A stretch of DNA of 64,000 bases from Prionace glauca (Eukaryota > Chordata > Chondrichthyes > Carcharhiniformes > Carcharhinidae), in assembly GCA_037974335.1 (NCBI GenBank), contig CM075760.1, forward strand, positions 15,990,059-16,054,058, read 5' to 3'. Positions 42,430 through 53,224 of the stretch are shown piece after piece. The translations under genes and the position numbers were made by a program. The notes under the pieces were generated by a model. It searched no databases and was not told the DNA's origin. It was given only the letters and a program-made list of their open reading frames with translations. The stretch's first letter is position 1. Each line of letters begins with the position of its first letter.

Positions 42430-42935
42430 TATAAAAGCAAATTACTGCGGATGGGAAAAGAGGGAATGCTCCAAAATCTCCCAATGTCTGACAGCACCTG
42501 TAAGAACATAAGAACATAAGAAATAGGAGCAGGAGTAGGCCATCTGGCCCTTCGAGCCTGCCCCGCCATTCAATAAGATCATGGCTGATCTGTCGTGACT
42601 CAGCTCCACCTTCCCGCCCTCTCCCCATAACCCTTAATCCCTTCTCTTATCAAAAACCCATCAACCCGTTTCTTAAAAATATTTAGCGAGGCAGCCTCCA
42701 CCACTTCAACGGGCAGAGAATTCCAGAGATTCACCACCCTTTGAGTGAAGAAGTTCCTCCTCAACTCTGTTCTAAACCGCCCCCCCTTTATCTTGAGGCT
42801 GTGCCCCCTAGTCCTACTGTCTTTTTTGAGCGGGAACAGTCTCTCCACCTCTATCCTATCCATCGCATTCATCATCTTATACGTCTCAATGAGACGTGAA
42901 AAGGGCGGACGTTTCGAGTCCAGATGACAATTTAT
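42430..42935 (+). repeat. Dispersed repeat R2, split by LINE A7
   Basis: Left part 42430-42500 (GCTCCAAAATCTCCCAATGT, CTGACAGCACCTGT) and right part 42896-42935 (GGACGTTTCGAGTCCAGATG) are consecutive portions of R2 as seen at 25685. Family A copy A7 lies between them. Confidence 0.7.
42501..42895 (-). mobile_element. CR1-type LINE, family A, copy A7 (5'-truncated)
   Basis: Minus strand from ETYKMMNAMDRIEVERLFPL to KGYGERAGRWS and the AAGAACATAAGAACATAAG tail. The open frame and near identity to A2 and A3 mark it as young. It starts within a few bases of the same internal point as A2. Confidence 0.9.
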
Positions 42936-43699
42936 CAAAGCTCATTGTACATTATTACTCACTATTCGTTTCAATATTTAGTATCAATTCATTATTTAAC
43001 ACATATGTCTTTATTATGAATTGAATATTTCTGAAATTGAACATCACTGAATTGAAAATATAACTGACCAACAGAACCAATCGAATCACCGGGTAATACA
43101 GATCACAATTTTGGGATTTACTATCGTCAGCTTTTAAACAAAGTCAAATACATTTAAATGGAGGAAAATCAAGAATTATCTGTTAGTGGCCCTTGAACCT
43201 TTTTTATTATGGGTGTGAAACATTCAGGCGCATAAATTCCGGCTCTTTACAGGAAAGTCCAGTAGATCCGCACTGAGTCTCGATTCCCTCATCTGTCTGA
43301 GTGGTTTTTCCTGTTTCTTAGTGATGAAAAACGATTTAAAAATATTCTTCTGTGAAATGTGCGCCATTTCCTTTAGTTCACTTACAGTATCACTTGTATC
43401 TGTCTTTTTGAGCACACACTACTATCAGATATTTCAGATGGTGATTCACCATATTAGTCTGCACCTAGAAACCCATTAAATTCTGTTGGAGACTGAACGA
43501 GATGACAATATGTTCTCGGCGTCAAAAGCGAACTTTCCTGTCAGTGCGTCAAAAAATGCACTTCTCTTTTCACAGAAAGTATTTGAGGGTGATGTCAGAG
43601 CAATGATAACATGTCTTTAACATCGAGGTTCGGATAATGTGGAGCAACAAACTGAAATCAAACAATTTTCCCTTACGCCACATGAGAAAGCTTAATGAA
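42936..43699. other. Unassigned AT-rich sequence
   Basis: No gene or repeat recognised. Confidence 0.4.
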
Positions 43700-43776
43700 T
43701 GTTTCTGCCCGGTTTGAACTGAACTGGGAACCTTTCGCGTGTGAGGTGGACGTGATAACCACTACACTACAAAAAC
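43700..43776 (-). tRNA. tRNA-Val(CAC)-like gene with T-arm insertion (pseudogene)
   Basis: The minus strand, 77 bases, reads GTTTTTGTAGTGTAGTGGTT, then ATCACG, anticodon loop with CAC in CCTCACACG and CGCGAAAGG. The T arm contains a duplicated AGTTC (CCCAGTTCAGTTCAAACC), making it about 4 bases too long. The 3' end GGGCAGAAAC still pairs with the start. Confidence 0.75.
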
Positions 43777-43923
43777 TGATCGGAACATGTCCGAGCAAAT
43801 CTGCCTGTCTGCAATGTCCAATTAGGCTGTATCGCTGCAGGTTCCGACTGAGAGGTTAGACTGAGAGCCCATGTCACTGATTCAGGAAGATAACCGTTAA
43901 TTTCAATCTGATTCCACGACTTA

Positions 43924-45530
43924 TACAAAGAACAAAGAACAAAAACAGCCCGGGAAACAGGCCCTTCGGCCCAACGAGCCCACGCCGCCACTTTAACATT
44001 ACCAGTACCTCCCCCCCGCCCCCCCCCCCCCCCCCTCCACCTTATCTATGCTTATGGCATTCCACATTGAGGGAAAACTAATTTAGGGACAATATATTAC
44101 CTCCAATCAGCCGAATAGCACATCTTTGGGGTTTGGGAGGAAACCGGAGCACACGGAGAAAACCCACGCAAGCACGGGGAGAATGCACAAACTCCCATAG
44201 ACACCGGCCCAAATCCATGTGTCTGCACAGCAAACCATGATAGTCACTGAGCTGTCGTCTTGCCCAGTATCTGGTCCAGTTTAAGCGTACACTAACGACA
44301 TGAAGTACTCGGCCACTCTCGAACATCCAAGAGCAGCCCTTGTATGACCCATCGCGGGTATGTCCATCGTTGAGCAACAAGGCGGACCGACTTAATACTT
44401 GTGAATTAAAAGAGAAAAACATTAGTATCATTCCACATCCTTATACATTACCAGGGACGTCCCAAGGCTATTGAAGCTTATTTAAAACAATCTCCTATAT
44501 CCCTCCATCTCCAACCCACTCATGTGCCTGTCTAAGTAACTCCTAAACAACTCCAGCGTGCCTGCTTCCACCACCTTGCTTGGCAGAGCATTCCATACCC
44601 CCATTACCCTCTGCGCGAGAAATCTCCCTCTAACATCTGTGTTATACCTCTCCCCCCTCACCTAAGCCCGTGGCCCTTCGTACTGTGCGTTTCTGACACA
44701 GGAAATTACTTTCCACTGTTTACTCTATCTATACCCTTCATAATCTTATATACTTCTATTAGATCCCCCCTCAGTCGCCGTCTTTCAAGGGAAAACAGCC
44801 CCAATTTGCTCAATATTTCCTCATAACCCAGTCCTTCCCTACCAGGCAGCATCCTGGTAAACCTCCTCTGCATTCTCTCCAGAGTCTCCACATCCTTCCG
44901 GTAGTAAGGCGACCAGAACTGGACGCAATACTCCAAATGTGGCCTAACCATCGTTCTATACAACTGCAACATTAGACTCCAGCTCTTATACTCTATACCC
45001 CTTCCTATAAAGGCTAACATAAGCTTTCTTCTCAGCCTTCTCCACTTGTACTGCCACCGTCAAAGACTTATGCACTTGCACCCCAAGGTCCCTCTGCGTT
45101 TCTATACTCTTAATAGGCTTACCCTTTATCATATAACTTCCCCCTACATTATTCCGGCCAAAACGCATCACCTCACATTTATCAGGATTAAACTCCATTT
45201 GCCATATATCTGCCCAATATACCAGCCTATCTATACCCCATTGTATTGCCAGACATTGCACCTCACTGTCCGCCAATCCAGCCACCTTAGTGTCATCTGC
45301 AAATTTCTGATCACACCCTTACTCCCTCCAAGTCATTTATATATACTACAAAAAGAATATTTCCCAGTGCTGAGCCCTGCGGCACACCACTAGTGTCAGA
45401 CCTCCAGCTAGAAAAAGACCCTTCCACTACTATTCTCTGTCTCCTCTTACCAAGCCAGTTCTCAACCCATCTAGATACCTGGCCTTGTATTCCATGAGCC
45501 TTAATCTTTTCAGCCAACCTATCAAGTCAC
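43924..45530 (-). mobile_element. CR1-type LINE, family B, copy B3 (5'-truncated)
   Basis: On the minus strand the 5' end is in the RT ([31 protein letters not shown]). It continues through MEFNPDKCEVMRFGRN, MLAFIGRGIEYKSWSL and LVRPHLEYC-type motifs to a 3' UTR and the TTCTTTG tail at 43924. The frame is broken several times and part of motif C is gone, so it is older than B2. The 3' UTR holds a C-run at about 44010-44035. Confidence 0.88.
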
Positions 45531-45539
45531 GCCTCTTTC

Positions 45540-46690
45540 TTGACACCCGGGATCCTGGCAGATAAAGGGTGGTCTGAAAATGGACCACCCTTTGTCTGCT
45601 AGGAATTTGTGCATTGCATGAAGTTGGACAGAATTTGACACGTTAGGACAGTGTCCATATTACCCATCATCCAACGGCCTGGCCGAAAGAGCAGCCTAAA
45701 CAGTAAAAGCAGATTCAGAAAATCATCCCACAGCCTCCTTGGACATTAAAACCATCCAGTTTCATCCTCAGTTATAGGGTGACACACACCCCAACTCCAC
45801 CCCCTGCTCCCCCCAACACCCATCCCCCCACCCCCCCCACCCCCGTTCAACAACTGGACTAGCCCACGCAGATTTGCTCAAGGGAAAATTACTCTGCCCA
45901 AAGTTACGCCTGATCTTCAAAGGGCGGGAGATGACACTCAGTGCCCACCAACAGGGAGAGGCACTTAAAGACAGTTGATAGGTTATTAGTAAAGAATCAT
46001 GGCAATGGATCCGCGTGGTTATGACGCATGTTTGGTACAGGAACAGGACCAGTTTCCTATCAAGTCCGTTTGGGAGATACCATCCTATGGGAATCATCTA
46101 CAAGCCATCAACCCCCAGTCATGCAGGAAAAATCAATTCCCAGCGCACCGGGAAATTAGGAAAGAATTCCAGGCACTCCGGGTACTGCTCTCCACCTCCG
46201 TCAGTGATTACCTCGGAGACTGAAATGGACACAGCGGGTTTAGCCTCTCGACAACATTTGTCTCCCGATGAAGGGAACTTGGGCCACAACGCTCATGGTG
46301 GGAGAGGCGAGTTCGGGTCTGCTGAACCCCACTCACTTCCGAGGCTGAGCAGGAGGAACCGCACCCAGCATTGAAACTCCAAAAAAGACTTCCAAGGCCG
46401 TCACCCCTCGATGGTCACTCAGACCCAGAGGGGGAGGGGTGCAATGACTTCAAACAGGTTAATGAGTTGAACATGCCCAAATATAAACTACCAAACTGAG
46501 GACTGTGAAATCTGCCCACTCATGGAGCTCCACATGGAGTTCAGAGTTGCAAGGAGTGAAGCACTGAGAGTTGGGGTGAGTGTGGGAGTTTAGGGAAGTA
46601 GTTGGAGTGGTGTTGCTGCGTCTTGTCTCCCTTACAACCAGGTCCAGTGCAGGCAGGAATCTCCGAGACATTATAGTTCAGAAAGGGATG
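45540..46690 (+). mobile_element. Gypsy (Ty3)-type LTR retrotransposon fossil, integrase end and possible LTR
   Basis: Plus-strand peptides near 45570-45700 resemble the later part of a Gypsy-type integrase core (ENGPPFV-like and YPSSNGLAERA-like). Downstream are a long non-coding part and, near 46370-46680, a stretch with a TATAAA-like box (46482) that could be an LTR. It is broken in several places and appears old. It may belong to the same family as the piece at 2985. Confidence 0.5.
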
Positions 46691-46699
46691 TGAGCCCAT

Positions 46700-47185
46700 G
46701 GGTTTATTGACTCTTTCAGAAGGATTTCAACAAGGTCTCACATAACAGACAACCATGTAAAGTGAAAGCATATGGAATTGCAGGATATGTTTTGAGATTG
46801 ACAGAAAGCTGGTTAACAGATAGAAAGCAAAGAGTTGGCATTCAGTGTCAAGTTGGTTACTGCAGGAATCTGTGCACGGACCCAACTGTTCACATTATAT
46901 GTTAATTAATATTAAAATTGAACTGAATGTATTGTTCCGAAAATTGCGGATGATAAAAGGTGAGTGAGAGTGAGCTTTGAGAAACATACAGACATGATTT
47001 AGTGTGTTCTGAACAGGTTCAATGTGTGGGCATGTGCAAAGCAGTTGCAGTAAAATGTGGATGAGTGTGACGTTATCTCTTTGCAGCAATAAAAGGAAGA
47101 TAGGTTATTATTTGAATGGGTGTAAATTGAGATAGATGGATACTCAGAGAGACCTTGGCCTCTGCATGCATCAGTAACATGGAGG
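46700..47185 (+). mobile_element. LINE family C fragment
   Basis: RT-derived sequence near 46715-46870 (TTTCAACAAGGTCTCACATA; motif A region) continues to GAACAGGTTCAATGTGTGGG, GCAAAGCAGTTGCAGTAAAA and GAATGGGTGTAAATTGAGA. It gives the uninterrupted version of the junction split at 3655/8306. Confidence 0.7.
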
Positions 47186-47909
47186 TATGTTTTCACTGAT
47201 GAAACACTGGGTGGCGCAGCGACCACTTCACTGAAGTATCGAGGGTTCGCTCAAAATCCAAACAGTATCCGTGACAAACCCTGTAAGTTAAAAGCGACAG
47301 AGTGGGAAAGGGATATTTGATCGAGAAAATACAGCGATACGAGAAAACTGTGAATCTAAGCATTTATTAATGTTAATCCATTGATGCCTCAATCTTTATT
47401 CACAATTTCATAACATTTTACAAAAAGATTTCTTTTGAAGTTGGCTCCAGTTGTGTATGTCAACTGAACTGAATATCGACGAAATATAGGGAAAACAGGA
47501 CATAGGCATAAAAGGCAGTGAACAAATAGCAATAAGAAATTACTACTAAATTGCAGATTAATTCGAACAACATTGAATCGTCAAGATTCAATTATATGAA
47601 TGCCGCGATTCTCTCATTCAGTTAAAACAGAAAATGAAACACAATTTACGTTGTTATCACTTAACTGAGGTTGGTTTAAATCTGAGGATCGCTAAAATAA
47701 TGCAATACATTTCCACAGCACCACTACATGGATAAACAGGTGGAGAAAAATTGTCCGAAATCTAATTAATCACTGAAAGTAAAAGAGGAAACAAGAAATA
47801 AAGCAAACTTTTCATGGATTTAGTTAAAAGTTGCTTATCAATTGAGAATTGTGGAGTTTTTTCAAACCACTTCCGTCAGTTAGAAATGTCCATAGATTGA
47901 ATTATCAAG
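47186..47909. other. 3' flank of the IgM gene (membrane poly(A) region)
   Basis: Minus-strand AATAAA candidates at 47363-47368 and 47395-47400. No other feature. Confidence 0.4.
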
Positions 47910-48205
47910 ATGCCACGGTGGCACAGTGGTTAGCCCCGCTGTTTCACAGCACCCGGGGACTCGGGGTCAATTCCAGTCTCGGGCGCCTGCCTATGTTGAA
48001 TTTGCACATTCTCCCCGGGACTGCATGGGTTTACTTCACAGTCGAAAGGTGTGCAAATTAGGTGGATTGTCCGTGGTTAGTGCAGATTAGGGGAATTAAT
48101 GCGGCAAAAACGCGGATCGAGACGGCTAAATGCTCTATTGGAGAGTCGGAGCAGACTCGGTGGGCTGAATGGCCTCTTTGAATTTGTGCCATGCAGAGAT
48201 CCTAA
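47910..48205 (+). mobile_element. HE1-type SINE in the IgM membrane 3' UTR
   Basis: ATGCCACGGTGGCACAGTGG, TTAGCCCCGCTGTTTCACAG, then GCACATTCTCCCCGGGACTG and AGCAGACTCGGTGGGCTGAA. It lies antisense to the IgM gene, about 45 bases beyond the TM2 stop codon. Confidence 0.8.
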
Positions 48206-48249
48206 TAATCAGCTCAGGGAAAATCAACAGCGTCCAAAGATTAAACCGA

Positions 48250-48258
48250 TCACTCGAT
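48250..48258 (-). CDS. IGHM: IgM, TM2 exon (Ile-Glu-stop)
   Basis: Minus-strand acceptor TCTCTCTTTTACAG then ATC GAG TGA. The membrane tail is ...AVTLMKIE-stop. Module 1 has IK, and human IgM has VK at this place, so the terminal Lys is replaced by Glu here. Confidence 0.75.
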   Translation of the reverse strand: ME

Positions 48259-48388
48259 CTGTAAAAGAGAGATACAATATTGAAGCAGATGTTTATGATC
48301 TGAGACATTAATGTGAGAGTTTTTTAAACAATAAAACATTTTGTCACTTTTCTCTCAGTCTGAAATGTGAGTGGACTGATCATCCCAC

Positions 48389-48516
48389 CTTCATCAGAGT
48401 CACTGCAGCGCTGTAGGACAAGCTCAGGAAGAACAGGAAGATGAATGTGGAAGCGGTTGTCCAGTTGTTGCCGTTATAATCCTCATTGTCTTCAATCCAG
48501 CTTGTATTTGTGGAAT
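48389..48516 (-). CDS. IGHM: IgM, transmembrane exon TM1
   Basis: 128 bases; acceptor GCCAACTCCATAG, donor GTGGGA. After the CH4 base it reads DSTNTSWIEDNEDYNGNN, then [20 protein letters not shown] and VTLMK. The acidic extracellular linker and the Ser/Thr/Tyr-bearing helix are those of membrane IgM, which pairs with the signalling chains of the B-cell receptor. Splicing comes from a donor inside CH4 (AGTG|GTAAAC, 51673/51672), which removes the secretory tail. It has the same length and phase as module 1 TM1 but differs at several helix residues. Confidence 0.9.
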
Positions 48517-50009
48517 CTATGGAGTTGGCGAGGAGGAGACAGTTAATGCATGATATCATACTGGGTTTTATCTTTTATCTTCATTTTTATCTTGATTTTC
48601 TCACTTTTATCTTCGTTCAGGTATTATTTTGCTCTATAATGTCATCTTTAAAGTTTGTTTGCTAATAATGTAATCAATTAACGCAATGTTGTTAATTGCT
48701 CATTCTCAGCAATGTATCTATGTTACTAACTGCACCTCCGAGTTTATTTCATGTGCAATGTTCGAAACTATTATGCATTTTCTTCATTGCCAGACACTCC
48801 CTTAGTCTGCTTTAATTTTGTACTAACTATCAGCAAATATATTCTGAAGGCCAAGCAAGGGAAGTTAACTGAGCTGAGTTGAATAAATTAGGTCTATATT
48901 CTCTCGAATGTCGAAGAACGTGAGAAATTTCCTTGTTGAGACAACAAATAATCGGAAGGGGTTTGACACTGTTTCTGCTGGACGGCGAATGCAAAACAAA
49001 AACAAAACGGGAGTGCAGACTTTTGATGAGCGAGCGTCGTTGATGACTGAGATGAGGAGACTTTCTTTTCATCGGGGTTTTGAAACTTCGGAATTCTTCA
49101 CGTTTGTTGGTTGGGTTGGGTTGGAGGTATCTTTGATTTTTTTTTCAAGAAACCAAAGGATATGAGGAATGATTGAGAAATAGCAGTGAGACCAAATACC
49201 AGACATTATCCTATTGAATGCTGATCAATTCCATATTGGGTCTATGGACTAGTCCTAAAAGAATATCTTATGTTCTTACGATTTACAATTTTTGAGATAA
49301 ATTTAGGTTACTACTGTGGAATATTACCCATGATGATCAGATGAGTTATATTTTTGTTCGTTTGTGTTTGCAAATTATGAGCTTATCTCGGTTTCTGAAG
49401 GAGAACATGGTTTCTGTCTGTGACAGACCAACATGTAATAAAGTCATGTTTTACAGAATGTAAATTAATAATACATTTTTAATTAAATACCACATATAGC
49501 CTGTCCTTCCTGATTGCTTGGGCTTTAATATTTGCATTCATAAGAATACAAAATGTGAAGGGGATTACAAGTTATTTTTCATAACAAGAGACTGTTGATT
49601 GGTTGGCAAATGGACTCCGATGGGTAAAGACTTTTTTCCAAGTTGAATGGAGTAGATAAATGTTGACTCAGTGTTAACTACCATGTTTTGTTTAAAATCA
49701 AACCAGGCAGCTTGACTCTGAGAAATGAACCTGAGCGCGGCTGTCGCCTATTTTGTTCAGGGAGAACAGACACACACGTGTACATGTTCTTTCTGTCTCA
49801 ATAGAACAGGGCTCTGAATTTCAATGCATGCAACTTCACGGCGTTAGGTGCGCCACACTCATTACTATCATTAAATAATAGATGTTTGGTGGTTGTGGGA
49901 ATGTCCTGCTAAGTGCAATATGGAAATCTGTGACATATCTCTTTGTTCAGTGATGATCAAGCTCTGTACTACCATACGGGAATATTAAAGATAATGTACA
50001 TGTTTATCT
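48517..50009. other. CH4-TM intron, proximal part
   Basis: No exon or clear repeat recognised. A weak LINE-like CTGAGTTGAATAAATTAGG motif lies near 48875. Confidence 0.4.
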
Positions 50010-50700
50010 GAAAATGAGCCATATTATGTGTATTCATTTGCCTGCATTAATATGTGTACTTTGTAGTTATTCATCGCTATGCCTGCACGTGTGTGCTAAT
50101 GTGTCAATTTTTATGTCTGCTTATCATTGTTTAGCAAGTGAGTGTTTATTGGGTGTGTTTATGTATCAATGTTTATGTTTATGTATTAATGTACCTAATG
50201 AGGTGAGTTGATGTGATCATAATCATCAGTGCTTATGGTTATGGAACTGTTTGTGCACCACCGTGGAAGTGAGCATCTTAATGTTTTTGTCTTCATGTGT
50301 GTGCTTGACATTGTATGTACCTGTGTTGGTGAATGTCTATATGTACGAATTGGTGAATGTTGATGTCTCCAGGTGTGACAATAGGGGTCTTTATTTGTGT
50401 TTGTTTTCTTGTATCTGCGAACATGCTCATGTTTGTGTCTATGTTTGGGCCCGTGAATGTATTAATACATGCTGGCTTGTATTTACGAATGTCTGCGTTT
50501 GTTGATGTATGTGCGTGCGTGTCCATGCCTGTGTCGCTTTATAAGACAGTTTTAACATGAATGTGTTTGAATTCATGAGAGGAGATGGGTTATTAATATT
50601 AGCGGCTGTGTTTGCTCCTGAGTCTGTGTGTGTTTGTGGAGATGTATTTGCCTGTTTGTTTCTATGCCTGTGTCAGTATGTGAGCATTTCTATTATTCCT
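50010..50700. repeat. GT-rich degenerate tract in CH4-TM intron
   Basis: Degenerate ATGTGTNTGTTTATG sequence, shorter and less pure than its counterpart at 15360-16915, at the matching position of the second IgM copy. Confidence 0.65.
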
Positions 50701-51593
50701 GCAAGTTTAAACGCGCACTATGAACTCAAGGTGGCCCTGTCAGTGTGTATTACTGCAATGGTTGCCTTTTTCTGGTCATGGATATATTTCAATGCGAGCT
50801 GTCGTGATTTTAGCCTAATGAAAGTAACAGTTCAGTGATCAGCCCTCGGAATGTCAGTGGAAAAACTGAAGCAACTGGTAATACCCAATCACCAGTGTAT
50901 TATTGGGCCATTCAAATTCAATTTATCATATGATCAAAAGGGACCAATGTAACCGGACACGTTTGCATGATGTTGTGCTGCATACATACGGATGCTGCAC
51001 ATGATTCCCATGAAGCAGGTTTTAAAATTTCAGGCAGTGGGATGGAAGCCCACTTTGATGCCAATGGTAACTGAGTTCAGAGGGCAGTGAGTGGTTGCCG
51101 AGTCTGCGCATTGTTGGTGAAGAATTGTCCTTTGTCCTCTCTGCAGAGTCATAATGCGTTAACAGTTGTCCTTTCCCTCTCTGTGTTGATTAAGTCAGTG
51201 CAGAGTGTTTAAAATTGTCAATTCTCACATCTACAGTTGAGATAATTCAGGTTCCTATTCTTAGTTGGTTCTCACATTAGTTCTAAAACTTTGATGGGAT
51301 TGAGAAAAACAAACTAGAAATGAGACATCTGTATTGAACAGTTATACATTTATTTCTGGGAAATGGAACTTTCTCACATCTCCCTACAACTGGAGGAAAG
51401 TTGCTGAAGTGGAATTATGCATCAGTCGCGTCCGCTTTGTGTTGTGTCTCAACCAGGCGAACTGGTTCTCTAAGACTGGGGCATTAGACTGACAACTATC
51501 CTACTTCAACCTATCAGTTCTTCACTTGACAAGTATGGGAAACAAAATTAATTGGCCTGATTTTTTTTTTAAACACAAGTAGAACAAAATAAT
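50701..51593. other. CH4-TM intron, distal part
   Basis: No exon or repeat recognised. Confidence 0.4.
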
Positions 51594-51599
51594 TTTATT
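51594..51599 (-). promoter_or_regulatory. Candidate poly(A) signal, secreted IgM
   Basis: AATAAA on the minus strand, 33 bases beyond the CH4 secretory stop, in an A-rich context. Such close spacing fits the secretory poly(A) site whose use competes with membrane splicing. Confidence 0.55.
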
Positions 51600-51631
51600 A
51601 TTTTAACGTTGGAAATGCAATATGGAGTTTC

Positions 51632-52002
51632 TCATCGACAACGTTTGGAAATGTTCACAAAACTGGGTTTACCACTGGATTTATTAACCGTTCTGTTGAT
51701 GATCTTCAAGGGGATGGCTTCATGTCCCACCACACAGGAGTAAGAAGCGCCGCTGGACCATTCCTCTGCTGCAATGGATAATAGGCTGTACATGAAGAAG
51801 GAGCTATTGCCGTTCTCCGCCACCACCTCGGTGTTCCTGTAGTTCCCGGGATTCACCGGCTTGTCATCGATGGTCCACTTGACGAAGATCTCTCGGGGGG
51901 AAAAACCTCTCACTAAGCAGCTGAGGAAGACGAAACTCTGAGCGGCGACTTCTTCTGCCGAGGGCAGGAGGACAGTGACGGATGGTTTCAGCGGACTTGG
52001 AT
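51632..52002 (-). CDS. IGHM: IgM, CH4 exon with short secretory tail
   Basis: Fourth constant domain. Acceptor ACATTTTCTGCAG, then [37 protein letters not shown] (first Cys, Trp), [20 protein letters not shown] and [20 protein letters not shown] (second Cys). The VVGHEAIP and NKSSGKPS motifs match Cmu4 (human VVAHEALP, DKSTGKPT). The secretory tail is [11 protein letters not shown]-stop, about 7 residues shorter than the human tailpiece, yet it keeps the NIS glycosylation site and a Cys in the penultimate place. The ancestral-type tail is preserved in the broken module 1 copy. The internal donor AGTG|GTAAAC for the membrane form is present. Open throughout. Confidence 0.92.
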
Positions 52003-52464
52003 CTGCAGAAAATGTGCATTAGATGTAAGCATAATGGAGACTTCCTGACAGAAAAGATGAAATAAACATGCTTTGCAGCTAATACAAAATTTTGCCATAT
52101 TCCCCTCTGGTGAGAATTCTCTTTTCCAGCTGAGTGTGTGAATTCCTTCTCCCTGAGAAATTCTACAGTTGAACTGGAAACTGGTATTGCATGTTTGTAC
52201 GTTTTTTGTCATGTCATTGGGCCCAACTGTTCAATGCTGGTATGTATTATTCACACCAGCCACTTTCCACCTTGAAAGCAAGCCCTCTTATTCCTTTCTG
52301 TTTCATATGCCTATCTTGATTTCCCTGTAATTCATCACAGAGCTCACAAGTTGGCCTATCTAATTTGTCCACTAAATCAATCAAGCCAACAGGAAAGCTT
52401 CTTCTTTTATTGGCACCGTAAACAGACACAATTCATGACCTATTGTTTCATTTTCGCCGCTCAC

Positions 52465-52773
52465 CTGTTTCCTTGGAGATGGATTTTCTCAAAGGAGTCG
52501 GTAGATCCTCGTGGCTCACCACGCAGTCAAACACAGCTCCACTCAGCCAGGCATATGTCGAGATGTTTAACTGGCTGCCCACTCTTTCCGGATCCTCTCC
52601 AAGCTGGAGTGCAATCTCTGACTTCAAGACCTTATTTTCCTGGTTCCAGGACACCTTGACTCCATAAGGAGCATTAGCCACGATACAGGTTAAGGTCACG
52701 ATCGCCTCCAGTAAAACCTGCTCTATTGTCGGAGGTAGCAGAGTGATTATGGGATCCCTGCACGTAGAATCAT
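52465..52773 (-). CDS. IGHM: IgM, CH3 exon
   Basis: 309 bases, phase 1 on both sides; acceptor TTTCTTTTGACAG, donor GTGAGC. It reads [38 protein letters not shown] (first Cys, Trp), [19 protein letters not shown] (second Cys) and [18 protein letters not shown]. The end matches Cmu3 (human THTDLPSPLKQTISRPKG). The Cys near the start (STCRD) sits where human IgM has its Cmu2-Cmu3 inter-heavy-chain Cys (position 337), so it probably bridges the two heavy chains. The exon is 0.46 kb upstream of CH4. Confidence 0.92.
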
Positions 52774-53224
52774 CTGTCAAAAGAAACGAAAGTTAATCCA
52801 AATATTATCTTCAGATTCGAATCACCGGTGTCCAGGTGACTCACTTTCAATGAGAATACATCATTGTGATGCTCATTCGACTGGCATCGTGTAAACGCCA
52901 TTCTTATTGGAAGGGCAGTGACTTACAACAATTCCGGGAAACTCCATAATATTTCTTGTGTAGTTGCTTCCAGAGTGCCAGTTAAACACTGAAACAAATG
53001 CCCCGTGTAACCAATGAAATGGATTTATGAGCATATATGTTTGGGGCTGAATTTCGCTCGCCCCAAAATGAGGGGTTAATGGGTCATCATATGACTTTAG
53101 CAAATAAGGAAGCTATTTAGCCTTCCAACTTTATATTTAGCTTTCTCCTTTGAAGTAAGAGATTGCAAAAGCAGTTTGTCCCATTATCGTATCCATTCTC
53201 TGTAATCTCTGCAGTCCCTGAATA
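52774..53224. other. CH2-CH3 intron, CH3-proximal part
   Basis: No feature recognised. Confidence 0.4.

Noticed and set aside
50700-50850. TGTGTATTACTGC-like V-gene end
   Set aside because: No framework before it and no RSS after it; chance similarity in GT-rich DNA.
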